Below are positions 1-6,577 of a stretch of 6,796 nucleotides of DNA, in pieces. The first letter of the stretch is position 1. Each line of letters begins with the position of its first letter. The notes below the pieces were generated by a model, which had not been told where the DNA came from, did not search any database, and was given only the letters and a program-made list of their open reading frames with translations. A program made the translations under genes and the position numbers. The stretch is from Myxococcales bacterium (GTDB lineage Bacteria; Myxococcota_A; UBA9160; JALSIO01): contig JALSIO010000021.1 in the NCBI GenBank assembly GCA_026989995.1, positions 1-6,796 on the forward strand, given 5' to 3'.

Positions 1-141
1 GGGGGCGGGGAACCGCTGAGCCTCGCGGAGATCGGACGGCGGATCGGGCTCTCCCGGGAGCGGGTGCGGCAGCTCGAGCGACGGGCGCTGGCCCGACTCC
101 GGGAGACCGCCGACCTGCTCGGGCTCGACGCCCCGGCGTAG
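1..141 (+). CDS. Sigma-70 family RNA polymerase sigma factor, C-terminal fragment (region 4.2)
   Basis: Only the last 46 codons are in the window; the gene begins to the left and ends at TAG 139-141. Residues 6-35 of the fragment form a textbook sigma region 4.2 helix-turn-helix: LSLAEIGRRIGLSRERVRQ, then LERRALARLRE. This element recognises the -35 promoter box and contacts the beta-flap of RNA polymerase. The SRERVRQLE recognition helix is typical of the RpoD/RpoS/RpoH groups and not of ECF sigmas. A short tail of about 11 residues follows (TADLLGLDAPA). Without regions 1-3 I cannot tell a primary sigma from a stationary-phase or heat-shock one. It points the same way as the next gene but is separated by 119 bases, so co-transcription is uncertain. 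Confidence 0.93.
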   Translation, partial: GGGEPLSLAEIGRRIGLSRERVRQLERRALARLRETADLLGLDAPA

Positions 142-181
142 ACAGGCGCGGCTTCCCGGTTCGACTCCCGACTCCCCGGCC

Positions 182-203
182 CGGGGCTCCGCGCAAAGCC
201 CCG
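182..203 (+). terminator. Weak GC-rich hairpin after the sigma factor gene
   Basis: Bases 182-188 (CGGGGCT) pair perfectly with 197-203 (AGCCCCG) around an 8-base loop, 41 bases after the sigma stop codon. No T-tract follows, so this is not a canonical intrinsic terminator. It may be a Rho-assisted or pausing structure, or a chance product of the base composition. Confidence 0.25.
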
Positions 204-253
204 CGGCGGGATGTGGGCTAGCCTCGTCCTCCGGAGCCGGGCGCTCCTGGGGG

Positions 254-258
254 GGAGG
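254..258 (+). promoter_or_regulatory. Shine-Dalgarno sequence of the carrier gene
   Basis: GGAGG lies inside a G-rich run and ends only 2 bases before ATG 261, closer than the usual 5-9. The start is still forced: an in-frame TAG at 219-221 leaves no other ATG, GTG or TTG before 261, and the following N-terminus (LDRFLRLF.DVRPGEG) looks complete for this carrier type. A TAGCCT hexamer at 219-224 could be a -10 box giving a leader of about 30 bases, with no clear -35. Confidence 0.5.
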
Positions 259-260
259 GG

Positions 261-1730
261 ATGCCGGCGCCTACGCGGCTCGATCGCTTCCTCAGGTTGT
301 TCACGGACGTCCGTCCGGGAGAGGGCCGGACGGGCGTTCTCATGTTCGCCAACGTCTTCCTCATCCTCTGCGCCTACTACTTCATCAAGCCCCTGCGCGA
401 GGGATGGCTCGCGATCACCGACATCGATCGGACCTTCGGGCTCCTGCTGCGGCCCCTCGGCGCGGGCGAGTTCCACGTTTCGAAGCTCGAGCTCAAGGCG
501 TACACGAGCTTCGCGCAGGGCCTCCTGCTGATCCCCACCGTGATGCTCTACGCGCGGATCGCGGACCGGCTCGACCGGGTCCGCCTCGTGGCCTTCGCGA
601 CGCTTTTCGCGATGAGCAACCTGGTGTGCTTCTGGGCGCTGCAGCCGGGACTCCTCTTCGGGAACCTCCTCGGTTCGGGGGTGCTCTTCTACCTCTGGGT
701 CGGGATCTTCAGCGTCTTCATCGTCGCGCAGTTCTTCGCCTTCGCGGCCGACCTCTACCGGGGCCGGCGCGGGCACCGGCTGCTGCCCTTCGTGGCGCTC
801 GGGGCCACGGCCGGAGCCTGGGCCGGCTCGGCATTCGCCCGCCAGCTCGTCGCGCGGGAGCTCATCGCCCCGGGAACCCTGATGCTGATCGCCCTCGTGC
901 CGCTCGCGGCCTCCATCCTTCTCACCTGGCTGGCCGCGCGGCTCGGCCCCGGCGGGGAGTCGGAGCCGTGCTCCGGTGAAGATGAAGAAGGTCAAGAGTT
1001 ACCCCCCCAGGGGGTGACGCCGCGAGGGGCCTTCTCCATCATCGCCGCCAGCCGATATCTGCTGGCAGCGGCGGCCGTCACCTTGCTGGTGAACTGGGTC
1101 AATACCAACGGGGAGAACCTGCTGTTCGGCGTCGTCCAGAAGCACCTGGAGCGGGAGGTGGCGGCGCTGGGGCTGACGGACCCGGCCGCGGTCCGGGACT
1201 ACATCCAACGGGGGACCACCGTCTTCTACGGCGACTTCTTCTCGTGGGTCAACCTGCTGGCCCTCGGCCTGCAGGCCTTCGTTGCGTCGCGGCTGCTCAA
1301 GTACGGCGGCTTTGGTGCGATCCTCCTGCTGCTTCCGGTGGTGGCCCTGGGCTCGTACTCGGCGATGGCGCTCGTTCCTGTGCTGGCTGTGGTGAAGGGC
1401 ACCAAGATTCTCGAGAACGCCACCGACTACTCGGTGAACAACACGGCGCGGCACGTCCTGTGGCTCCCGCTGCGGGCCGAGGAGAAGTACAAGGCCAAGC
1501 CCACGATCGACAGCCTCTTTGCGCGCCTCGGCGACGGGCTCGCTGCACTCACCGTGCTGGTGGGGGCGCGGGTCCTGTTCATGCCGGACGAGGCCTACTT
1601 CGGCCTCAACGTCGCCCTGGTGGGGGTCTGGCTCGCGGTGGGGGTCTTCATGGTTCGGGAGCATCGCCGGTTGCTGGAGGCGCGGGCGGGAGAAGGTTCC
1701 GGAGGTCCGGGGGTGGTGCATGCGAACTAG
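261..1730 (+). CDS. Membrane carrier of the ATP/ADP translocase-like (Npt/TLC, MFS-fold) family
   Basis: A 489-residue polytopic membrane protein. Hydrophobic segments lie at roughly residues 24-43, 80-98, 107-125, 140-162, 173-192, 206-226, 264-281, 325-344, 350-374, 424-440 and 445-464, so 11-12 helices, split into two halves by a polar acidic loop (about 229-255, with EDEEGQE). Family features visible are the CAYYFIKPLREGW stretch after helix 1 (37-49) and, before the last helices, ATDYSVNNTARHVLWLP (387-403) followed by EEKYKAKPTIDSLFARLGD (407-425). The second block is the hallmark of bacterial relatives of the ATP/ADP translocases. Proven members in Rickettsia, Chlamydia and plastids exchange nucleotides, but free-living homologues have largely unknown substrates, so nucleotide transport is inference. 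The start is ATG 261. The stop overlaps the start of the exported hydrolase gene by 11 bases, indicating one operon. A second relative begins at 6578. Confidence 0.82.
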   Translation: MPAPTRLDRFLRLFTDVRPGEGRTGVLMFANVFLILCAYYFIKPLREGWLAITDIDRTFGLLLRPLGAGEFHVSKLELKAYTSFAQGLLLIPTVMLYARIADRLDRVRLVAFATLFAMSNLVCFWALQPGLLFGNLLGSGVLFYLWVGIFSVFIVAQFFAFAADLYRGRRGHRLLPFVALGATAGAWAGSAFARQLVARELIAPGTLMLIALVPLAASILLTWLAARLGPGGESEPCSGEDEEGQELPPQGVTPRGAFSIIAASRYLLAAAAVTLLVNWVNTNGENLLFGVVQKHLEREVAALGLTDPAAVRDYIQRGTTVFYGDFFSWVNLLALGLQAFVASRLLKYGGFGAILLLLPVVALGSYSAMALVPVLAVVKGTKILENATDYSVNNTARHVLWLPLRAEEKYKAKPTIDSLFARLGDGLAALTVLVGARVLFMPDEAYFGLNVALVGVWLAVGVFMVREHRRLLEARAGEGSGGPGVVHAN

Positions 1731-2772
1731 GGGCACGGGGGTGCGCTGGCGCGCACGGGAGATGGTCCTGCTCGGAGCGGGGCTCGCGCTGTTGGGCGGC
1801 GCTGCGGCACGGCCCGCGGCCGCCGATGACCTCGGTGACGAGTCGTCGTTCGCCATCGACCCGAGGCTCGAGGAGCTGCTCCGCCGTGCGGGCGCGGCCA
1901 CCGGCCCGGTGCCGGTGCCCCTCTGGCGCCACCGCGACGCCGAGCTGCAGGCCCGGCTCGAGGCGCTCGTGTCGCGGCTCGGCCTCAGGCCGGCCGCGCG
2001 CCGCGGAGCGCTCGCCCTCGCCATGGTGGACCTCCAGGATCTGGGACGTCCCCGCGTGGCCGCGGTGAACGGCGACCACATGATGTACGCGGCGAGCCTC
2101 CCCAAGATCGCCGTGTTGCTCGCGGCCTTCGAGAAGATCGCGCGGGGCGAGCTCAGGCTGGACGCCGAGTTGCGAGATCACCTCGAGCGCATGATTCGCG
2201 ATTCCTCGAATGCCTCGGCGACGCACGTGATGCACCGGGTCGGAAAGCGCTTCATCGCCGAGGTGCTGCTCTCCCCGCGCTACCGCCTCTACGACCCGGC
2301 GCGCGGGGGTGGGCTGTGGGTGGGCAAGGACTACGCGCGGGCGGGGCTGTGGATGCGGGATCCGCTCCACCAGCTCTCGCACGGCGCCACCGCGCTGCAG
2401 GTGGCGCGCTTCTACACCATGCTCGCGCGCGACGAGCTCGTGTCCCCGCGCTACAGCCGCATGATGAAGCGGATGCTCGGCCGCACCTCCATCGAGCACA
2501 AGTTCGTCCGGGGCCTGCGGGCCGTGCGCCCCCGGGCGGCGATCTACCGCAAGTCCGGGAGCTGGCGGGGGTGGCACTCGGACAGCGCCCTCGTCGAGCA
2601 CGAGGACGGCCGCTACGTCGCCGTGGCGCTCTCCGCAAGCCCGCAGGGGGGGCGCTGGCTCCCACAGCTCATCGTCGGCATGGACGCGATCATCTCCGAG
2701 TACGAGGCGGAGACGCGCCTTCCGGCGGTCGCGCTGCCCGGTCCCGGGGAGCTCCGCCGGGCGGCCCGGTAG
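1720..2772 (+). CDS. Exported beta-lactamase-fold serine hydrolase (class A-like)
   Basis: A 350-residue protein starting at ATG 1720, inside the end of the carrier gene. This start gives a good signal peptide: an Arg-rich n-region (residues 2-13), a hydrophobic core (16-30) and an AAA|DD cleavage site after about residue 35. GTG 1741 is an alternative with a better-spaced AGGGG. The three motifs of the serine beta-lactamase/DD-peptidase fold are in order and plausibly spaced: S126-L-P-K129 (nucleophile and general base), S162-S-N164 (SDN equivalent) and K278-S-G280 (KTG equivalent). The helix before KSG (ATALQVARFYTMLARDELV) matches the corresponding class A region. I see no omega-loop ExxLN motif, so the deacylating glutamate of true class A beta-lactamases seems absent. 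A cell-wall peptidase or another periplasmic hydrolase is likelier than antibiotic resistance. The gene is convergent with a second protein of the same fold, whose frame overlaps its last 160 bases. Confidence 0.82.
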   Translation: MRTRGTGVRWRAREMVLLGAGLALLGGAAARPAAADDLGDESSFAIDPRLEELLRRAGAATGPVPVPLWRHRDAELQARLEALVSRLGLRPAARRGALALAMVDLQDLGRPRVAAVNGDHMMYAASLPKIAVLLAAFEKIARGELRLDAELRDHLERMIRDSSNASATHVMHRVGKRFIAEVLLSPRYRLYDPARGGGLWVGKDYARAGLWMRDPLHQLSHGATALQVARFYTMLARDELVSPRYSRMMKRMLGRTSIEHKFVRGLRAVRPRAAIYRKSGSWRGWHSDSALVEHEDGRYVAVALSASPQGGRWLPQLIVGMDAIISEYEAETRLPAVALPGPGELRRAAR

Positions 2773-3536
2773 CGGCGGGGCGCCGGGTGCCCCGGCCCGC
2801 AGCTGTACAGCGTGCCCGACTTGAAGACGAGCCCCGCCCGCCGGAGGAGCTGGGACGCCGGGTAGCGGCGCGGATGTTCGCTCAGGAAGAGCAGGCGCTT
2901 GAGCTCGCGGCTCGACCAGCGGTCCACGACCCGTCCCTGCTCGATCCGCAGCGCCACTTCCACGAGACCCCGCGCCGTCGCCACGCTGTAGCGTCCCGGC
3001 ATCCGCGCCCGCAGATGCCGGCCGAGGAAGCTCCCCCGTCGCAGGTGCGTGCTCTCGAGCCCGAGCTGCCGGACCGGGTCGACGAGGGCGCGCTCCAGAA
3101 CCGGCGGGAAGCGGGCCGGCGGCGCCTCTTCGAAGTCTGCGAGGAGCTCGGCGCGCCCCTCCGGATCGGCCGCGCCGAGCTCGCGCAGCAGCAGGGTCTC
3201 GCGGATCACGACGTTGGCGGCCGTGTTCGAGCCGTTCGAGAGCATCCAGTCCAGGTAGGTGTAGAGGTGCGCCCGGTCCTTCGGGCGAAGCGGTCGCCAG
3301 GCGATGCCGGCCGCGCCGCGATGCCAGAAGGGCAGCGGGTGGGTGTCCCCGCGGACCGGTCGGCCGGCCTCGATGGGACGATCCCGGAGGAGCCAGGCTC
3401 GGTCCGAGAGGTCGAGGACGGAGACGGACCGGGCGATCCCCGTGGCCCGGTAGCCGTCGAGCGGGCAGGCGAGGGCGCCCGCCGCGAGGAGGCCCGGGGC
3501 GAGGAGCCACGGGATCCGAAGCCGGTGGTGCCTCAG
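2613..3536 (-). CDS. Exported beta-lactamase-fold protein, probable CTG start, C-terminus running antisense into the facing gene
   Basis: I read 307 residues from CTG (3536-3534) to TAG (2615-2613). No in-frame ATG, GTG or TTG exists between this CTG and Met98, which is too late, and none lies close upstream. The CTG gives a signal peptide: MRHHRLR, then a hydrophobic stretch ending ALAC at residue 24 (a poor lipobox, so lipoprotein status is doubtful). It overlaps the TGA of the dikinase-like gene as CTGA, implying translational coupling. Fold evidence: LDWMLSNGSNTAANVV (95-110) resembles the SDNTAANLL helix of class A enzymes, and K239-S240-G241 in VFKSGTLYSC resembles KTG. No SxxK is visible in residues 25-97, and the Ser130 position reads Gly102 by that alignment, so it may lack hydrolase activity. 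Residues 256-307 are antisense to the facing hydrolase gene, and the strand usually following KTG is not recognisable. A truncated or decaying gene is possible. Confidence 0.6.
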   Translation of the reverse strand: MRHHRLRIPWLLAPGLLAAGALACPLDGYRATGIARSVSVLDLSDRAWLLRDRPIEAGRPVRGDTHPLPFWHRGAAGIAWRPLRPKDRAHLYTYLDWMLSNGSNTAANVVIRETLLLRELGAADPEGRAELLADFEEAPPARFPPVLERALVDPVRQLGLESTHLRRGSFLGRHLRARMPGRYSVATARGLVEVALRIEQGRVVDRWSSRELKRLLFLSEHPRRYPASQLLRRAGLVFKSGTLYSCGPGHPAPRRYRAARRSSPGPGSATAGRRVSASYSEMIASMPTMSCGSQRPPCGLAESATAT

Positions 3537-6520
3537 CCGCCGGGCGGCCTGGCGAGGTCGACGGGATGCTCCGCCCGGGCCTCGAGGGAGGCGTCGAGGG
3601 ACTCGAGGTAGGCGCTCGCCCGGGCCCGCCGGCTCTCGACGAAGGGCCGCATCTGCAGCAGCGCCATGCGGCCGCCGGCGAAGGCGAACTCGATGTCGGC
3701 CGGTGCCGGCCGGCCCTCGGCGTCCCGCAGCTCCGGGAAGCGCCGCGGAACCTCGAGCGCGAGCTTCCGGAGGGCCTCGATCTCGTCCGGGAGCAGCACG
3801 GCCTCGGTGCCGCTCGCCGGCACCTCGCGGATGCCCCCGGCCGGATCGAGCTCCCGCCGGCGCGGAGCGGTGGCCTGCGCGAGGAACCGGACCTCGCCGG
3901 TGGTGAGGTGCACCCGGAGCGACTCGGCCGCCTGCCCCTCGACGGCACCGCCCACGCCCTCGTTCACGGCGATCGAGATCCAGCCCGGCCTTCCCTCCAC
4001 GACGTCCGCGGTCACCATCACCCCGGACTTCTCGGAAGGGAAGCTGTACTGCAGGACCACCGCCGGGAAGACGTACTCGGGCCGTTCCATGTGGGCCTGC
4101 CGCCAGGACCACGCCCGCTCGGTGAAGGGCGACGCCCAGACCCTTCCGATCGCGCGGCGCAGGGCGTCGAAGCCCACGACGTTCGGAAGCGTGAGGTTGA
4201 GGCCGGCGCCGGTGAAGCCGGGCAGGTCCTCCACGTTCGTGTCGCTGCGGACGAAAAGCCCGTAGCTGCCCTCCTCCCCGAAGGTCGCCGTCAGGTCCTC
4301 GCGAAGCCTGCGCCAGAAGGCGGGCCCGGGGTCGGCCTGCTCGATCCAGGCGCGGAGCCGCGCGAGGAAGGTCCGCACCACCTCCTCCCGCCGGGGGTCG
4401 CCCTCGAGGGCTGCGATCTCCCGGTAGCGCGCCTTCATCCACTCGAAGACCGGCGGCCCCCCGGGCTCGAGGGGCTGGTCGAGCAGGCGCCGGAAGACTC
4501 CGAAGGGCAGCACGAAGCCGGGGGGCACCCGGTCGCCGAAATCGTGCATCAGCTCCCCGAGGTTGGCGCCCTTCGGGCCGCAGACCCGGCCGGAATCGGA
4601 GGCGCGCAGCTCCCGGAGCGGGATCGGCTCCGCGCGCTCGAGGTCGAGCTTCTCGAGGTCGGGGCGGATGACGACGTCCTCGGGGGTCCGCGTGCCTTCG
4701 GCGCCGAGCAGAGCCGCGGTGTCGGGACGGTCGAGCTCGAGGCGCACGACACCCCCCGGGCTCACCGCGAGGAAGACGCGCCACCCTGCCCGCCGAACGA
4801 GGTCGTCGAGGTGCTCCTCTCCGACCACGACGTTGGGAATGCCGAGGTTGCGCGCCAGGAGCTGGACGTGGGACAGGGAGCTGCCCTCACCGCGGGTCAG
4901 GATCCCGCCCACCGGCGGGAGGTCCGAGGTCGTCTCGGGCAGCAGGTAGATCCCCTCCGGGTCGCTGAAGTCGATGGTCCCGGTGGCGTCGGGGACCCGG
5001 AGGACACCCCGGGCGAGGCCGGGGTTGAGCGCCCGGAGCCCGGAGCCCACCGGCCGGCCGAAGAGCTGGTGGGAGAGGCCCGCCAGGCGGTTGCCGTCCT
5101 GCACGAGCCGGTCGAGGGCGCCGCCATAGGCCAGCAGCGGGCTGCCCCGCAGGCGGTCCTGCGGGTAGAGATGGGCCAGGGGCTCGATTTCGGCCAGCTT
5201 CCGCTCGGCGGGGCCGAAGTGGAACGCCAGCGTGCGGCTGCACCACTCGGGCATGCGGCCGAGGTAGCGGAGCTCCGAACGGTACTCCCGCAGCGGGGGG
5301 GAAGCGGTGGCGCGGAGGCGCGCGAGCGCGTCCCGCACACCGGCGAGGTGCCGGGCGGTGATCAGCCCGGTGCCGTAGAGGGCCGTGGCCGTCCACAGCA
5401 GCCGGTCGAGGTGGCGGTCGCGACTCGCTCCTGCGAGGCCGGCCGCCAGGTCGTTGGCCAGGGTGTAGACCTCGCGTTCGAGGGCCAGGCTCGCGCCGAG
5501 CAGGGTCACCCGGTCGGACGCTTCCGGCGGCCCGGCCCTCCGGGCCCGGAGCCGGCCGAGGGCGGAAGCGGCCTCGGCGAGGCGTGCATCGCGGTCCTCG
5601 GCGCCTTCGACCCGGGCCGCCAGCTCGCGGAGCAGGTCCGCGGAGGCCGCGTGTGCCAGCCGGCCGGCCGCCTCGCGGAGATCCTCGGCGGTCCGCCCGG
5701 CCGCGTAGAGCGCCTCGATCCCGGCGGCGAGCTCTTCGTACTCCCCGGCGAGCGCCGGAAGCCCCCGTTCGCGCGCGTGCCGCCGCACCCGCTCCGCATC
5801 GCCCGCGTCGGGCAGGGAGTGGATCTTCGCGCGCAGCTCCGCGAAGCCGGGGTCGCGGTCGGCGATGCGTACGGCCAGCTGCCGGACGGCGAGCGTGGAG
5901 CCTCCGCGGGCAGCGGCAGGCAGCAGCCGCGCTGCCTCGCGCACCGGGAAGTAGCGGGTGCCCCGCTCGAAGCCCGGGTCCATCACCAGTGCGAGGAGCA
6001 GGCGCCGCGCTCCCGCCTCCTCGTCCTCCGCCTGCAGGGCTCCGCGGTAGCTTCGGGCGCGGCGAAAGATCCAGCCGTCGTCGGCCTCGATCAGGAAGCG
6101 CTCGATCAGGATCTGCGCGAGCTCGTCGCGGCGCGCCTCCGGGCCGACATGGTCGGAGGGGTCGATCTCCGCGAGGACGTTCGCGATCCGGTAGCCCGCC
6201 TCGCGCAGCCGAAGCGTGGTCTCGGACCACTCGCCGTGCTGGATGCCCCCACCGTGGGGAGCACAGCTCGCACCGCGGGGCGGGAGCACCGTGCCGTCGG
6301 CACAGAACCAGCGAATGCGTCGGAAGGGGCCGCGCGGGTTCTCCTTCATGGCACGCACCGCCTCGCGGTACCGGTGCAGGTTCTCGTCGGGCGCGCGGCC
6401 GGGGCCGGAGGAGGCCGCCACGCCGGCCGGGAGGAGCAGGACGAGGGCGACCGCCACCGCCGGGGCGGGTCCGGTGCCGGGTCGCGGTCGGGTGCTGACG
6501 CGTCGGTGTCGAGGGAGCAC
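3533..6520 (-). CDS. Exported dikinase-like protein: helical region, phosphohistidine domain, C-terminal ATP-grasp (PPDK_N) domain
   Basis: A 995-residue protein starting at GTG 6520, the only in-frame start that retains the signal peptide (basic residues 4-13, hydrophobic 20-34, cleavage near AA36|S). Mature N-terminus: a WFCADG...CAPHGGGIQHGEW block (71-98) whose Cys73 and Cys86 could form a disulfide. Residues about 130-520 are Ala/Leu/Arg/Glu-rich and mostly helical, of unknown role. Residues 538-566 match the PEP-utiliser swivel domain, with S550-H551 as the candidate phospho-accepting histidine in LSHVQLLARNLGIP. The ATP-grasp domain spans about 640-962: GPKGANLGEL (648-657), VPPGF, VRSDTNVEDLPG (757-768), NEGVGGAVEG and a final LLQMRPF (954-960). 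Placing His before ATP-grasp, with no PEP-binding barrel, follows alpha-glucan water dikinases and not PEP synthase, where ATP-grasp comes first. Function is therefore inferred as ATP-dependent phosphotransfer through His551 to an unknown acceptor. An export signal on an ATP-using enzyme is odd. It is followed by, and coupled to, the CTG-started gene. Confidence 0.82.
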   Translation of the reverse strand: MLPRHRRVSTRPRPGTGPAPAVAVALVLLLPAGVAASSGPGRAPDENLHRYREAVRAMKENPRGPFRRIRWFCADGTVLPPRGASCAPHGGGIQHGEWSETTLRLREAGYRIANVLAEIDPSDHVGPEARRDELAQILIERFLIEADDGWIFRRARSYRGALQAEDEEAGARRLLLALVMDPGFERGTRYFPVREAARLLPAAARGGSTLAVRQLAVRIADRDPGFAELRAKIHSLPDAGDAERVRRHARERGLPALAGEYEELAAGIEALYAAGRTAEDLREAAGRLAHAASADLLRELAARVEGAEDRDARLAEAASALGRLRARRAGPPEASDRVTLLGASLALEREVYTLANDLAAGLAGASRDRHLDRLLWTATALYGTGLITARHLAGVRDALARLRATASPPLREYRSELRYLGRMPEWCSRTLAFHFGPAERKLAEIEPLAHLYPQDRLRGSPLLAYGGALDRLVQDGNRLAGLSHQLFGRPVGSGLRALNPGLARGVLRVPDATGTIDFSDPEGIYLLPETTSDLPPVGGILTRGEGSSLSHVQLLARNLGIPNVVVGEEHLDDLVRRAGWRVFLAVSPGGVVRLELDRPDTAALLGAEGTRTPEDVVIRPDLEKLDLERAEPIPLRELRASDSGRVCGPKGANLGELMHDFGDRVPPGFVLPFGVFRRLLDQPLEPGGPPVFEWMKARYREIAALEGDPRREEVVRTFLARLRAWIEQADPGPAFWRRLREDLTATFGEEGSYGLFVRSDTNVEDLPGFTGAGLNLTLPNVVGFDALRRAIGRVWASPFTERAWSWRQAHMERPEYVFPAVVLQYSFPSEKSGVMVTADVVEGRPGWISIAVNEGVGGAVEGQAAESLRVHLTTGEVRFLAQATAPRRRELDPAGGIREVPASGTEAVLLPDEIEALRKLALEVPRRFPELRDAEGRPAPADIEFAFAGGRMALLQMRPFVESRRARASAYLESLDASLEARAEHPVDLARPPGG

Positions 6521-6526
6521 GCGGGG

Positions 6527-6532
6527 AGCATA
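6527..6532 (-). promoter_or_regulatory. Putative -10 box of the dikinase-like gene (leaderless arrangement)
   Basis: Read on the minus strand, TATGCT is followed by six bases and then the GTG start at 6520. This fits a TANNNT -10 hexamer whose transcript would begin at or next to the start codon. No purine-rich ribosome-binding site precedes the GTG, consistent with a leaderless message. No good -35 is visible. Confidence 0.35.
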
Positions 6533-6564
6533 CCGGAGCCCGCCGCCCGCGCCGCGTCCTCGGC

Positions 6565-6570
6565 TAGTAT
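6565..6570 (+). promoter_or_regulatory. Putative -10 box of the rightmost carrier gene (leaderless arrangement)
   Basis: TAGTAT lies seven bases before ATG 6578, one of the few AT-rich hexamers in a GC-rich gap and a fit to TANNNT. There is no Shine-Dalgarno sequence before the ATG (CCGCCGG only). The spacing puts the transcription start at or beside the ATG. No recognisable -35 sits 17 bases upstream. Confidence 0.35.
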
Positions 6571-6577
6571 CCGCCGG

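Noticed and set aside
152..180. tRNA T-arm-like GGTTCGACTCCC after the sigma gene
   Set aside because: The flanking bases do not form a T-stem, there is no acceptor or anticodon arm, and the space to the sigma stop is too short for a tRNA.
1648..3948. 766-residue minus-strand open frame across both hydrolase genes
   Set aside because: Low-complexity Arg/Pro/Ala/Ser product without motifs; the overlapping frames have recognisable proteins and this one does not.
3537..4784. Long open minus-strand frame continuing upstream of the CTG start, inside the dikinase-like gene
   Set aside because: Arg/Pro/Gly/Ala-rich translation with no domain, lying out of frame within the ATP-grasp coding region; it is a composition effect of very high GC.
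3533..6520. Annotation as PEP synthase (PpsA)
   Set aside because: The domain order is reversed, the PEP-binding TIM barrel is absent, and there is a signal peptide and a large unrelated N-terminal region.
6346..6531. Alternative ATG at 6531-6529 upstream of the dikinase-like gene
   Set aside because: It is in a different frame and encodes a Pro/Arg/Ser-rich product ending at 6346; the GTG frame holds the signal peptide and the protein.
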